DNA of 64,000 nucleotides from Bradyrhizobium erythrophlei (GCF_900129425.1 NZ_LT670817.1:8956001-9020000); one strand, 5' to 3'. Positions 8,360 through 17,765 are shown, numbered from the stretch's first letter. Numbers and translations are program-made. The notes: generated from the letters alone by a model not told the origin.

Positions 8360-9372
8360 TGAACGACGGTCAGGCGCAACCCGTCATGCAGCACGCGGAT
8401 GTCGTCGTCATCGGAGCCGGCGTTGCCGGTCTGACCGCGGCCATGATCGCCGCAGGCCATGGCGTGAGTACGCTGGTCATCGAGCAGTTGGCGCCGGGCG
8501 GGCAGGTTGCCACCATCGAGACGATCCGGAATTTTCCCGGCTTTCCCGACGGCATCGCGGGCTATGAATTAGGGCCCTTGCTGCAGCAGCAGGCCGAAGC
8601 GGCCGGGGCCGTGGTGCAGCTCGACAGCGTATCAACCATAGCGGTCGATGGCAGCGACTACCGGGTGATCTGCGCCGACGAAGAGATTGCGACGAGGGCT
8701 GTGATCATTGCCGCTGGCTCGTCGCTCCGCCAACTGGGGGTCCCCGGCGAAGCCGAATTCACCGGCCGCGGAGTGTCGCACTGCGCGGCCTGCGACGGTC
8801 CGCTGCTCAAAGGCCAACCGGTGATTGTAATTGGCGGCGGCGATTCGGCCTTCGACGAGGCGCTGGTGCTGGCTGGCCATGCTTCCGAGGTCACGCTCAT
8901 TCATCGCGGATCTTCTCCGTCCGCGCGGCCATGCGCGATCGCGCAACTCGCAGCACTGCCGCATGTTCGCATTATTGCGAATGCGGAAGTCGTCGCGATC
9001 GAAGGCGATAAAGCCCTGACCGGCGTCGCGATCCGCCGCGGCGCTGCGATCGAACATGAGCCCTGCCGCGCCGTATTCGCCTATATCGGGCTCGAGCCGC
9101 GCACCGGCTTTCTGCAGGACCTCATCGCGCTCGACGCCGGCGGTCATATCGTGACCGACCTGATGATGCGCGCCTCGCGGCCGGGGCTGTTAGCCGCGGG
9201 CGATATTCGCGCCGGCTCGGTCAATATACTGGCCTCCGTCGCCGGCGACGCCGCCACCGCCGCCATATCGGCCGTGCGATATCTGCGGATGGTTCGCGAA
9301 AACAAAAATGCAGAGTGGGAAGGACACGACTTTGGCGTTGCAGAGCGAAGCCGTACCGCATCGGGCCGCTAG
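8359..9372 (+). CDS. Thioredoxin reductase-like FAD/NAD(P)H oxidoreductase
   Basis: Flavoprotein of 337 residues. The FAD dinucleotide fold is VVVIGAGVAGLTAAMIAAGHG near the N-terminus; GGQVATIETIRNFPGF is characteristic of thioredoxin reductases. The redox pair is Cys142-Ala-Ala-Cys145 in SHCAACDGPLLKG, and the NAD(P)H fold is VIVIGGGDSAFDEALVL. A second FAD segment LLAAGDIRAGSVNILASVAGDA lies near the end. Its ATG shares a base with the stop of the UGSC-type gene, so the two are translationally coupled and it probably re-reduces that protein instead of, or besides, thioredoxin (inference). Confidence 0.88.
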   Translation: MNDGQAQPVMQHADVVVIGAGVAGLTAAMIAAGHGVSTLVIEQLAPGGQVATIETIRNFPGFPDGIAGYELGPLLQQQAEAAGAVVQLDSVSTIAVDGSDYRVICADEEIATRAVIIAAGSSLRQLGVPGEAEFTGRGVSHCAACDGPLLKGQPVIVIGGGDSAFDEALVLAGHASEVTLIHRGSSPSARPCAIAQLAALPHVRIIANAEVVAIEGDKALTGVAIRRGAAIEHEPCRAVFAYIGLEPRTGFLQDLIALDAGGHIVTDLMMRASRPGLLAAGDIRAGSVNILASVAGDAATAAISAVRYLRMVRENKNAEWEGHDFGVAERSRTASGR

Positions 9373-10693
9373 CGGAGCCTGGACGTGGCCGGCGTCATCG
9401 CGCGCCTGGTACAGCGTCGTTGTGCTTTCGCTGGTCTCGATGATGTCGAACATCGATCGTGGGATCGTCAACCTGCTGATCGGGCCGATCAAGCGGGATC
9501 TGCACTTGTCCGATACCGCGATCAGTCTTCTGATCGGTCTCACCTTTTCGCTGGCCTATGTGCTGTTCAGCTTCCCCCTGTCGCGCCTCGCCGACACCAG
9601 GAGCCGCAAGGTCATCCTGACGACGGGTTTGACGCTGTGGAGCCTCGCCACCATGCTCTGCGGGCTGGCTCAGTCACTCTGGCAATTGTTCGCGGCGCGC
9701 GCGCTGGTCGGCGCTGCCGAGTCGGTCAAGGGACCGTGCTCGATGTCCATGATCGCGGACCTGGTGCCGCATGAAAAACTGCCGCGGGCGTTCGCGATCT
9801 ATCAACTCGGCATCACCGGCGGCATGGCCGGCGCGCTGGTGATCGGGGGAATTCTGCTGTCGATGTTTGCCGGCATGCCGCCACTGTCGTTGCCGGGCGG
9901 CCTCGTGGTGCGCGACTGGCATATGGTGCTGCTGGTGACCGGCCTTCCCGGATTATTGCTTGCGCTGGTGATGCTGGTGAGCGTGCGCGAACCGAAGCGG
10001 CGCGATCGAAAATCTGCCGCCGCGGTGCCGTTGCGTGAGGTGCTGAGCTTTCTCGGCCTGAACTGGAAGTTTTATGCGCCGCTGTTTCTGAGTATCGCGG
10101 TGGCGTCGGTGGAGAGCTACGGGCTGCAGGCGTGGCGGCCGATGTTCTTCGAGCGCACCTATGGATGGGGTCCGGAGCGCGCCGGCCCCTTGCTAGGCGG
10201 CGCCATCCTGATTGCAACGCCGCTTGGCCTGTTTCTCGGCACGCTGCTGGCGGAATATCTCACCAAACGCCGGCCCCAGGATGCGCTGCTGGTCGCTTGC
10301 CTGATGAGTTATGGCCTCTCCATGCCGCTCCTCGTCGCCATGCCTCTGATGCCCAATCCGTGGCTCTCACTGGCCTCGGGCTTTCTCGGCTTTACGGCGT
10401 GGAGCATGACGGCGCCGGGGCAGAACGCCGCCATCCAGATCGTGACGCCCAACGAGATGCGCGGACAGATCAGCGCACTTTATCTGTTCTCGATCAGCGT
10501 GGTCGGCGGCGGTTTCGGGCCGACCGCTATTGCGCTGATCACGGATAAAGTATTTCACGACGAGGCGATGCTGCGCTACGCGCTGTCGGGCTTTACCCTG
10601 ATGGTCGGACCGGTGATCCTGCTCCTGATCTTCAGCGCGGTGAAACCTTATGCGCTGGCCTACCAGCGCATGCAGGCGGGCGGCTCATCGTGA
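9308..10693 (+). CDS. MFS transporter
   Basis: Twelve-helix major facilitator of 461 residues. The loop between helices 2 and 3 reads SRLADTRSRKVIL, the MFS signature, and hydrophobic segments repeat along the whole length. It overlaps the preceding reductase gene by 65 bases when counted from ATG 9308; TTG at 9332, preceded by GGGAAGGA, is a credible later start giving a 41-base overlap. It lies between a flavoprotein and an ABC importer in the same operon and could import or export the compound processed there. Substrate unknown; resembles spinster-like and organic-anion carriers. Confidence 0.88.
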   Translation: MQSGKDTTLALQSEAVPHRAASGAWTWPASSRAWYSVVVLSLVSMMSNIDRGIVNLLIGPIKRDLHLSDTAISLLIGLTFSLAYVLFSFPLSRLADTRSRKVILTTGLTLWSLATMLCGLAQSLWQLFAARALVGAAESVKGPCSMSMIADLVPHEKLPRAFAIYQLGITGGMAGALVIGGILLSMFAGMPPLSLPGGLVVRDWHMVLLVTGLPGLLLALVMLVSVREPKRRDRKSAAAVPLREVLSFLGLNWKFYAPLFLSIAVASVESYGLQAWRPMFFERTYGWGPERAGPLLGGAILIATPLGLFLGTLLAEYLTKRRPQDALLVACLMSYGLSMPLLVAMPLMPNPWLSLASGFLGFTAWSMTAPGQNAAIQIVTPNEMRGQISALYLFSISVVGGGFGPTAIALITDKVFHDEAMLRYALSGFTLMVGPVILLLIFSAVKPYALAYQRMQAGGSS

Positions 10694-10768
10694 CCGTGCG
10701 CTCCCCAATACCGCCGGCAACAGGCGGACAACAACCGATCACGGCGAAATCGCCGAACCGGAGGACAC

Positions 10769-11851
10769 ATGTTTCGGATTAAATTAGCGGCTTTCGCGTT
10801 GCTATGCGCATTGGCCGGAGGCGCCGCCCACGCGCAAAGCGCCACGGCATCGCCGAAGACCGTGCGCTTCGGCTGGCAGGCGGCGACGCCGACGACCACT
10901 TTCTGGACCGGCTTCGAGATCAAGACGTTCGAGGATCAGGGGCTAAAACTCGAACTGTCGAGCTTCAACGACAACGCGCCCGAACTCGAAGCGGTGGTGG
11001 CGAAACAGGTCGATATGGCGGCGGTAGCGCCGGCGCCGACCCTGCAGGCGATTTCGTTCGGCGCGCCGCTCAAGATTATCTCGGCGGTGGAATATTCCTT
11101 CACCGACCAGGCCGGCACGCACTGGTCCGCGGTCAACCTGGTCGCCCGCAAGGAAGCCGGCATTCAATCGCTCAAGGACCTGGTCGGCAAGCGGGTCGCG
11201 GTATTCGGTCTATCGTCGAACTGGTATCTCGCACTTTCCGACCGGTTGCAGGAGGCGGGCATCGATCCGAAGTCGGTCAGGTTCCTCAGCATGCCGTATC
11301 CGCAGATGGAGGGCGCATTGGTGCACAACGAGGTCGACGCCGCCGTGATGACCTCGATCGGCGCCTATCACGTCTCCCAGCGCGTGCCGGTCAATGTCCT
11401 GATGGCGAGCGATCAGATCACCAAGATCCCCGTCGATATGTCGCAGGTGATCGTCGGCCGCGCGGACTGGCTGAGGGACCATGAAGACGAAGCGGTGCGC
11501 TTCCTGATGGGAATGCTGACGACGCGAAAATTCATCGAGGACGACGTCGCGCATAATGACGGCGCCAAGATGAAGGCGATCACGGCGAAAACCCTGAAAT
11601 ACGATCCGGACACCAACGAGGCTTTTTACAAGCTGCGCGTCGCTTCGGCCGGCAAGGAATCCTATCTGCTCAACTCGCTCGACCTGCCCAAGCAGACCTT
11701 CACGGCCTACGGCCAGATGCTGGTCAATGCCGGACAATTGCGCGGCAAACCGGCGGCGACGCCCGAGCAGGCCGTCGACACCAGCTACCTGCGCAAGGCA
11801 TACGCCAGGCTCGGGATGAAGTGGGACGACAGCAAGGAGGTTAGCCAATGA
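10769..11851 (+). CDS. ABC transporter periplasmic binding protein, SsuA/TauA/NMT1 type
   Basis: Receptor of a nitrate/sulfonate/taurine/aromatic-type importer. Residues 1-22 are a Sec signal peptide ending AAHAQS. The mature protein has the fold's typical segments VRFGWQAATPTTTFWTGF, VVAKQVDMAAVAPAPTLQAI and SLKDLVGKRVAVFG. The start is preceded by CGGAGG at ideal distance. The ATPase gene starts inside its stop codon (ATGA overlap). The ligand cannot be read; placement next to a reductase pair suggests an oxidised organosulfur or aromatic compound (inference). Confidence 0.88.
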   Translation: MFRIKLAAFALLCALAGGAAHAQSATASPKTVRFGWQAATPTTTFWTGFEIKTFEDQGLKLELSSFNDNAPELEAVVAKQVDMAAVAPAPTLQAISFGAPLKIISAVEYSFTDQAGTHWSAVNLVARKEAGIQSLKDLVGKRVAVFGLSSNWYLALSDRLQEAGIDPKSVRFLSMPYPQMEGALVHNEVDAAVMTSIGAYHVSQRVPVNVLMASDQITKIPVDMSQVIVGRADWLRDHEDEAVRFLMGMLTTRKFIEDDVAHNDGAKMKAITAKTLKYDPDTNEAFYKLRVASAGKESYLLNSLDLPKQTFTAYGQMLVNAGQLRGKPAATPEQAVDTSYLRKAYARLGMKWDDSKEVSQ

Positions 11852-12645
11852 ACGGCGCGACCCATCAAGGCGCCGTCCATGTCGACATCAGGCGGATCAG
11901 CCAGCGCTTTCGCTCCGGCCGGCAGGGCGACCTGCTGGCGCTCGATCGGGTCGATCTGCAGGCCAGGCGCGGCGAGTTCGTCAGCATCGTCGGACCCAGC
12001 GGCTGCGGCAAATCGACCTTGCTCTATATCGTCGCCGGGCTGATGCAGGCCAGCGACGGTCAGGTGCTGGTGGACGGCCGGCCGATCGACGGTCCCGATC
12101 CGGACCGCGGCCTGGTGCTGCAGAATTCCAGCATCTTTCCATGGCGGACGGTGGAGGAGAATGTCGCGTTCGGCCCGCAGATGAGCGGGGTACCGCAAGG
12201 CGAACGCCGTGCGCTGGTGGCGCGCTATCTTGACATGGTCGGCCTCACCAAATTTGCTGGCTTCTATCCTCGCGAGCTCTCCGGCGGCATGAAGCAACGC
12301 ATCGCGATCGCGCAGATGCTGGCCTGCGGGCCAAGCGTGTTCCTGATGGATGAACCATTCGGCGCGCTGGATTCGCTGTCGCGCGAGGTGCTGCAGGATC
12401 AGTTGCTGCAGCTATGGGAACGCGACCGCAAGACCGTGCTGTTCGTCACCCACAGCATCGATGAAGCGGTGCTGCTGTCCGATCGGATCGTCATCATGTC
12501 GCCGCTGCCCGGGCGGGTGAAGGAGATCGTCGAGGTCAATTTGCCGCGTCCGCGACAGGAGACCCGGGCGCTGCCGGAATTCGGCCGCCTGCGCAATCAT
12601 ATCTGGTCGGCGATTCGCCAGGAAACCATGGAGGCTATTGGATGA
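11848..12645 (+). CDS. ABC transporter ATP-binding protein, SsuB/TauB type
   Basis: 265-residue ATPase of the importer. Walker A is GPSGCGKSTLLYIVAG, the signature is ELSGGMKQRIAIAQML, Walker B is SVFLMDEPFGALD, and the switch histidine lies in VLFVTHSIDEAVLL. Sequence and length match the nitrate/sulfonate/taurine subfamily. It overlaps both neighbours by four bases (ATGA), so receptor, ATPase and permease are translated as a coupled unit. Confidence 0.93.
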   Translation: MNGATHQGAVHVDIRRISQRFRSGRQGDLLALDRVDLQARRGEFVSIVGPSGCGKSTLLYIVAGLMQASDGQVLVDGRPIDGPDPDRGLVLQNSSIFPWRTVEENVAFGPQMSGVPQGERRALVARYLDMVGLTKFAGFYPRELSGGMKQRIAIAQMLACGPSVFLMDEPFGALDSLSREVLQDQLLQLWERDRKTVLFVTHSIDEAVLLSDRIVIMSPLPGRVKEIVEVNLPRPRQETRALPEFGRLRNHIWSAIRQETMEAIG

Positions 12646-13508
12646 CCATCGTGACGACATCCGACCAAGCCCCGCGCACCGAGCCAAACGGGCAGGGCGC
12701 CGCATCCGCCAGGCAATCCCCGGCGCATACGCCCAAACCCGCCGGCCAGGGCCGGAACATGCTCACCGCGGTCGCACGCTATTACCCGGTGTTCCTGATC
12801 TTTCTGATCTGGGAAGTGCTGTCGCGGCTGAACCTGCTCGACCCCATGTTCATGCCGCCGCTGGAAGATGTGGTGCGGACGTTCTACCAGCAGGTCTTTG
12901 TCACCCATGAACTGCTCGGTCATATCGAGGTCAGCTTCATGCGGGCGGGGGCGGGACTCGGGCTCGCCGCCGTGGTCGGCATCGCCGCCGGCATCCTGAT
13001 GGGACGGGTTCGCGCGATCGAAAGCTTTCTCGATCCCTTGATCTCGGCGCTGTTCCCGACCCCGAAACTCGCGCTGTTTCCGCTAATGATGATCTTTCTC
13101 GGGATCGGCGACGCCTCCAAGATCGCGCTGATCTTCCTCGGGTGTTTTTTCCCGATCGTCATCAACACCTACACCGGCGTGAAGAACGTCGACAAGTTCT
13201 TCGTCTGGAACGCGCAGACCAAGGGCGCGAACCATCGTCAACTGATCTGGCATGTCATCATCCCGGCGTCGCTGCCGTTCGTGTTCGCTGGCCTTCGGGT
13301 CGCAACCTCGACGGCGTTCCTGCTGATCGTCGCCTCCGAACTGATCGCCGCCAATGACGGCCTCGGCTATCTCATCATGTTTGCCGAACGCTCGTTCGAT
13401 CCGGCGCTGATGTGGTGCGGCATCCTGGTGATCGCCGCCATGGGATTTACCGTCGACCGCCTGCTGCTGGCGCTCGGCGCTCGCCTGTTCGTCTGGCAAG
13501 ACAAGTGA
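12642..13508 (+). CDS. ABC transporter permease, SsuC/TauC type
   Basis: 288-residue inner-membrane permease. The EAA loop that contacts the ATPase is visible as WNAQTKGANHRQLIWHVIIPASLP. About six hydrophobic segments follow a polar, proline-rich N-terminal tail of roughly 40 residues (TTSDQAPRTEPNGQGAASAR), somewhat longer than usual. The gene starts within the ATPase stop codon. It completes a single importer of the nitrate/sulfonate/taurine class in this operon. Confidence 0.92.
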   Translation: MTIVTTSDQAPRTEPNGQGAASARQSPAHTPKPAGQGRNMLTAVARYYPVFLIFLIWEVLSRLNLLDPMFMPPLEDVVRTFYQQVFVTHELLGHIEVSFMRAGAGLGLAAVVGIAAGILMGRVRAIESFLDPLISALFPTPKLALFPLMMIFLGIGDASKIALIFLGCFFPIVINTYTGVKNVDKFFVWNAQTKGANHRQLIWHVIIPASLPFVFAGLRVATSTAFLLIVASELIAANDGLGYLIMFAERSFDPALMWCGILVIAAMGFTVDRLLLALGARLFVWQDK

Positions 13509-13534
13509 AAACCAAAAAGAAAAGGGAGGCCGTT

Positions 13535-14641
13535 GTGGCTGAAGGTACATCCGAGACACCGCAAGCAAGTTCGCAAATCACCGCGATCGGGCTGCAGATG
13601 AAAAACACCGGCGGCATGAAGTATCGCCGGGTCGGAAAATCCGGGCTGACGGTATCGGAGATGGGGATCGGCTGCTTCTCCTTCGGAGACTTCGTCGAGG
13701 TGAAGGCGGCGGAGGCCGTTGTGCATTACGCACTGGGTCAGGGCATCAATTACTTCGACACTGCCGACAGCTACGGCATCGGCGTGTCCGAGGAAAAGCT
13801 GGGTGCCGCGCTGGTCGGCCGCCGCGACAAGGCTGTCATCGCCACCAAATTCTCAAACCGGATGGATCACGGCCCGAACGATATCGGAACCTCGCGCCTG
13901 CATATCGTGCGGGCCTGCGAAGCGAGCCTGCGGCGGCTCAAGACCGACTACATCGACCTCTATCAGGTGCACTGGCCGGACCGGCTGACGCCGATCGAGG
14001 AAACCCTGCGGGCGCTCGACGATCTCGTTCGCGCCGGCAAGGTTCGTTACCTCGGGCTCGCCAATTTCTTCGAATGGGAAATCTGCGAGGCGCAGTGGAC
14101 CGCCGAGAAGTACAATCTGCAGAAATTCATCTCGGCGCAGGACCACTACAGCTTGCTGTATCGCGATATCGAAAAGCGCATGGAGCCGTTCTGCGTCAAA
14201 TACGGCATCGGCATGAATTCGTATTTTCCGCTGGCGGGCGGATTGCTGACCGGCATGTACCAGCGCGATGCGGCGGCTGTTCCGGGCACCCGCGCGGCCG
14301 CCAGTCCGAACTATGCGGCCTGGAACAGCAAACGGAATTGGGACGTCCAGGAAAAGCTCAAGGCCTTCGCGGAATCACGCGGCTGGACGCTGCCGCAGAT
14401 GTCGCTGGCATGGCTGTTGTCGCGCCCGGCGATGTCGACCATCATCGCCGGCGCCGACAAGCCCGAACATATTGCCCAGAATATCAAGGCGCTGGACATC
14501 AAGTTCAGCGTGGAAGACCTGGTCGAGATCGACCGCCTGACCCTGGTCGACGAAGACCGCAGCGTGGCGCCGGTCTATCGCAAGCTTCGGCCCGAAAAAG
14601 TCCACGAATTCGGGCCGATGCAGGCGGCGAAGGCTCGATAG
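13535..14641 (+). CDS. Aldo/keto reductase, potassium-channel beta-subunit-like
   Basis: NAD(P)H-dependent reductase of 368 residues. The catalytic tetrad is visible: Asp and Tyr in NYFDTADSYGIGVSEEKLG, Lys in AVIATKFSNR and His in IDLYQVHWPDR. The C-terminal STIIAGADKPEHIAQN binds cofactor. I chose GTG 13535 because GGGAGG lies five bases upstream; ATG 13598 or 13616 would give a more usual N-terminus. It is the last gene of the operon starting at 6.7 kb and may reduce a carbonyl released by the upstream reaction (inference). A terminator-like hairpin follows. Confidence 0.9.
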   Translation: MAEGTSETPQASSQITAIGLQMKNTGGMKYRRVGKSGLTVSEMGIGCFSFGDFVEVKAAEAVVHYALGQGINYFDTADSYGIGVSEEKLGAALVGRRDKAVIATKFSNRMDHGPNDIGTSRLHIVRACEASLRRLKTDYIDLYQVHWPDRLTPIEETLRALDDLVRAGKVRYLGLANFFEWEICEAQWTAEKYNLQKFISAQDHYSLLYRDIEKRMEPFCVKYGIGMNSYFPLAGGLLTGMYQRDAAAVPGTRAAASPNYAAWNSKRNWDVQEKLKAFAESRGWTLPQMSLAWLLSRPAMSTIIAGADKPEHIAQNIKALDIKFSVEDLVEIDRLTLVDEDRSVAPVYRKLRPEKVHEFGPMQAAKAR

Positions 14642-14730
14642 GCGTCGGGCGAGCTGGGGTGCGCGGACTCTGCTTCCGCGCTGCCGTCGCCGGCGGAATC
14701 CCTTCCCCGCGCCCGGCAATGCGCGCCCGG

Positions 14731-14758
14731 CGCGGGCCGTTGGGTCCGCCCGCGTTTT
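14731..14758 (+). terminator. Probable Rho-independent terminator of the UGSC-type operon
   Basis: Seven-base perfect arms CGCGGGC (14731-14737) and GCCCGCG (14748-14754) around a ten-base loop, followed by TTTT. It lies 90 bases after the aldo/keto reductase stop. The rest of the 14642-15077 gap holds no gene that I can support. Confidence 0.5.
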
Positions 14759-15077
14759 GCTCCTGAACAATCATCGTCAAGATCGGTGTCGTCGCTTGGG
14801 TGATCGAACCATCACTCCGCGCACGACGGCCACCTGCACCTCGAGTCTTCCTTCAAATTGTACATGAAGGTCCGTGAGTGCGCGTGCGCGCACCCCGCAT
14901 TTGGCCGGGAGCAGGCGACCCGGCCCACGCGATTTCCGCGAAGCCCGCTTCATGCCGCTACTTCAAACAGAAGTGAAGTGCGAGTCAGCGCGGTAGCACC
15001 ATTTAAAAAACAGGAAGCGGAGTGCGGACACGTGTCTCCCGATCCGATCACAGCGCAACGTTCGAGGAGACCGGACT

Positions 15078-15353
15078 ATGAAAACTTTTTTAGACTTTGA
15101 CACCGCTGCCGCGGCGCGCGGCGAAGGGTTGCACCCGGAACTGCGGTTGCTGCTCGAACGCGCGGCAATGTCGCCTTTTTCCGACATCACCAAGCGGCAC
15201 GGCATGTTGCAGTCGGGACCCGATCCTGTCCCTCAGGAGCTCCTGGAGCGCGCAAACGTATCGCCCTTTCCGCAAGCTTCAACCCCCCGGAACGACGCGC
15301 CGAATCCGAACCCTGAAGTCCTGGCGCGCCTTTTCCGCAAACACACGACATAA
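15078..15353 (+). CDS. Small protein with internal LLERA-SPF repeats, unknown function
   Basis: 91-residue protein I do not recognise. A good GAGGAG ribosome-binding site precedes the ATG, which supports it as a real gene. It carries two similar units, LLLERAAMSPFSDITK and ELLERANVSPFPQAST, and a third degenerate LARLFRKHTT at the end. There is no signal peptide or membrane segment. It stands alone, convergent with the CoA-transferase gene, after a 436-base gap. A small regulatory or stress protein is possible but nothing in the sequence shows it. Confidence 0.6.
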   Translation: MKTFLDFDTAAAARGEGLHPELRLLLERAAMSPFSDITKRHGMLQSGPDPVPQELLERANVSPFPQASTPRNDAPNPNPEVLARLFRKHTT

Positions 15354-15463
15354 CGCGCGTGCTTCGTTAAGGCTGGCGCCGTCACGCCGACGGAGCTAGC
15401 CAACTCCGTGAGAATTGGGGCTTTCCGCTCTACTCCGATCAAACCTGAAGAAAAGTTTACAAC

Positions 15464-16654
15464 TCAAACAATCTTCCGCGCCCGAAAATCGGCGATCGCC
15501 TTGTCGTCGTAACCGTAATCTTTCAGAACTTCCTCGGTGTGCTCGCCCTTCTCGGGCGTCGGATGCGCAATGTGGCTTGGGGTGCGGCTGAGCTTGACGG
15601 GCTGATTGACGACTTCGATGTCGCCGAGCGAGCCGTGCTGCACCGGCGCGGCCATGCCGAGATGCTTCACCTGCGGATCGGCAAAAACTTCGTCCATGCG
15701 GTTGATCGGGCCGCAGGGCACGCCGGCCTTGTTCAGCTTGGCGATCAATTCGCTGCTCGACTGCTTCCTGGTGACATCCGAGATGATCTGATTGATGGCG
15801 AGCCGATTTTTGGAGCGGGACGCCTCGTCGGCAAACAGCGGATCTTCGAGCAGGCGTGCGAGGCCGAGCGTCTGGCAGAAGCGGGTGAAGATATGCCTGC
15901 CGGCGGCTGCAATATTGATGTGGCCGTCGCTCGTGGGAAACACCCCTGTCGGAATGCTGGTCGGATGGTCGTTGCCCGCCTGGCCGGGGACGTCCTTGGC
16001 GATCAGCCAGCGCGCCGCCTGGAAATCCAAGAGTGAGATTTGCGCACCGAGCAGTGATGACTGCACCCACTGACCCTCACCGGACACCTCGCGCTCCAGC
16101 AACGCGACCAGAATTCCCATGGCGCAGAAAATGCCGGCGCCGAGATCGGCAACGGGGATGCCGACGCGCACCGGGCCTTGGCCCGGCAGGCCCGTGATCG
16201 ACATCAGCCCGCCCAGCCCTTGCGCGATCTGGTCGAAGCCCGGCCGCTCGCGATAGGGGCCGTCCTCGCCAAAACCGGAAATTGAACCATACACGATGCG
16301 CTTGTTGATCGAACGAATCGTCTCATAGTCGATGCCGAGGCGAAATTTGACATCCGGCCGGTAGTTCTCGATCACGACGTCGGCGCTCTCGACCATCCGT
16401 TTGAAGATGGCGATGCCGTCGGGCTCTTTTAAATTCAGTGTCAGGCTGCGCTTGTTGCGATGCAGGTTCTGGAAATCGGGCCCATGCCGCGGCCCGCCCA
16501 TGTCGCTCTCGTCGAGCCCTTTGGGGAGTTCGATCTTGATGACATCGGCGCCCCAGTCGGCCAATTGCCGCGCGGCCGTCGGCCCCGCCCGCACCCGCGT
16601 GAGATCGAGCACCTTAAAACGGGCGAGCGCCTTCGAGGCCGGGGTAAAAGACAT
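15464..16654 (-). CDS. CaiB/BaiF class III CoA-transferase
   Basis: 396-residue family III CoA-transferase, which moves CoA between carboxylic acids. The entry motif KVLDLTRVRAGPTAARQLADWGADVIKIE is diagnostic, followed by NKRSLTLNLKEPDG and VVIENYRPDV; the catalytic aspartate probably lies in IPVADLGAGIFCAMG. The ATG has GGAG seven bases upstream. It follows the ABC ATPase gene by 40 bases on the same strand, suggesting that an acid imported by the transporter is activated to a CoA thioester (inference). Substrate unknown. Confidence 0.9.
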   Translation of the reverse strand: MSFTPASKALARFKVLDLTRVRAGPTAARQLADWGADVIKIELPKGLDESDMGGPRHGPDFQNLHRNKRSLTLNLKEPDGIAIFKRMVESADVVIENYRPDVKFRLGIDYETIRSINKRIVYGSISGFGEDGPYRERPGFDQIAQGLGGLMSITGLPGQGPVRVGIPVADLGAGIFCAMGILVALLEREVSGEGQWVQSSLLGAQISLLDFQAARWLIAKDVPGQAGNDHPTSIPTGVFPTSDGHINIAAAGRHIFTRFCQTLGLARLLEDPLFADEASRSKNRLAINQIISDVTRKQSSSELIAKLNKAGVPCGPINRMDEVFADPQVKHLGMAAPVQHGSLGDIEVVNQPVKLSRTPSHIAHPTPEKGEHTEEVLKDYGYDDKAIADFRARKIV

Positions 16655-16694
16655 GCGGTTGCTCCAATTTTCTTTTTTGAGGGATTGAGCGGCT

Positions 16695-17765
16695 TCAGGC
16701 GATCAGCGCCATCTGACGCGGTTCGAACTCGAGCCACGCCGTGGTGCCGACCGGAAAATCGTCCATCGGCGAGGTCGTGACCCGCAGCGGCAAGGTGCCC
16801 TCGCGCGGCCTGACGAGGTAGTCCCAGTGCTCGCCGAGATAGGCCCGCTCAAGCACGGTAACTCCGACCGGGGTACAGCCGTCGCGCGCGGCCGGCGGGG
16901 TGTCTGAAAGCCGCATGCTGTGCGGCCGGACCGAAAACACGGCCTTTCCCGCCGAGGGCACGTCGCGCTCGAACGCGGCGCGCGGCAGCGCAAAGCCATC
17001 GAACGAAATTGCCTGCCCGTCGCTCAAGCCCTCGATGAAATTGGTGCGTCCGATGAAGCCGGCCACGAAGCGCGTCTTGGGCTTGGTGTACAGCGCGCGC
17101 GGGTGATCGACCTGCTCGATGCGACCGTGATTCATGACCGCGATCCGGTCCGAGGTCACCATGGCTTCAGCCTGGTCGTGCGTGACGTAAACGGTGGTGA
17201 CGTGAAATTCGTCATGCAGGCGCCTGATTTCAAACCGCATCTCCTCGCGCAAGGTCGCGTCCAGGTTGGACAAGGGCTCGTCGAGCAGCAGGACCGAGGG
17301 CCGGATCACGATCGCGCGGGCCAACGCCACGCGCTGCTGCTGCCCGCCGCTGAGTTCGGCGGGATAGCGGTCGGCCAGGTGGTTCATATGCACGACTTCC
17401 AGCATCTCGCCGACGCGCCGCTTGACCTCGGCGCTCGCGATTTTGCGCAGCTCCAGTCCGAACGCGACGTTCTGTTCGACCGTCATGTTCGGCCAGATCG
17501 CGTAGCTCTGAAAGATCATCGACATCTGGCGCCGGTCCGGCGGCACCGAGCCGGCCGGCGAGGAGAGAATCCGGTCGTCCATCTCTATGGTGCCGAGGGT
17601 GGGATCGACGAAGCCGGCGATCATCCGCAAGGTCGTGGTTTTACCGCAGCCGGAGGGCCCGAGCAGCGAGACGAATTCTCCGGACTGCAGTTCGAGGTCG
17701 ATGTCGTCGACGGCAAGAAAATCGCCATAACGCTTGCTGACGCCGCTGAGTTTGAGCCTGCTCAA
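16695..17765 (-). CDS. ABC transporter ATP-binding protein, FbpC/PotA type
   Basis: 356-residue ATPase. Walker A is GPSGCGKTTTLRMIAGF, the signature is ELSGGQQQRVALARA, Walker B is VLLLDEPLSNLDA, and a C-terminal TOBE-like regulatory domain follows residue 240 or so. The TTG start overlaps the permease stop (TTGA) and has GGAGG five bases upstream, indicating translational coupling. Together with the next two genes it forms an iron(III)/polyamine/phosphonate-class importer. Confidence 0.92.
   Translation of the reverse strand: MSRLKLSGVSKRYGDFLAVDDIDLELQSGEFVSLLGPSGCGKTTTLRMIAGFVDPTLGTIEMDDRILSSPAGSVPPDRRQMSMIFQSYAIWPNMTVEQNVAFGLELRKIASAEVKRRVGEMLEVVHMNHLADRYPAELSGGQQQRVALARAIVIRPSVLLLDEPLSNLDATLREEMRFEIRRLHDEFHVTTVYVTHDQAEAMVTSDRIAVMNHGRIEQVDHPRALYTKPKTRFVAGFIGRTNFIEGLSDGQAISFDGFALPRAAFERDVPSAGKAVFSVRPHSMRLSDTPPAARDGCTPVGVTVLERAYLGEHWDYLVRPREGTLPLRVTTSPMDDFPVGTTAWLEFEPRQMALIA

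Noticed and set aside
14858..15100. 80-residue frame before the small repeat protein
   Set aside because: No ribosome-binding site, no domain, overlaps the start of a better supported gene.
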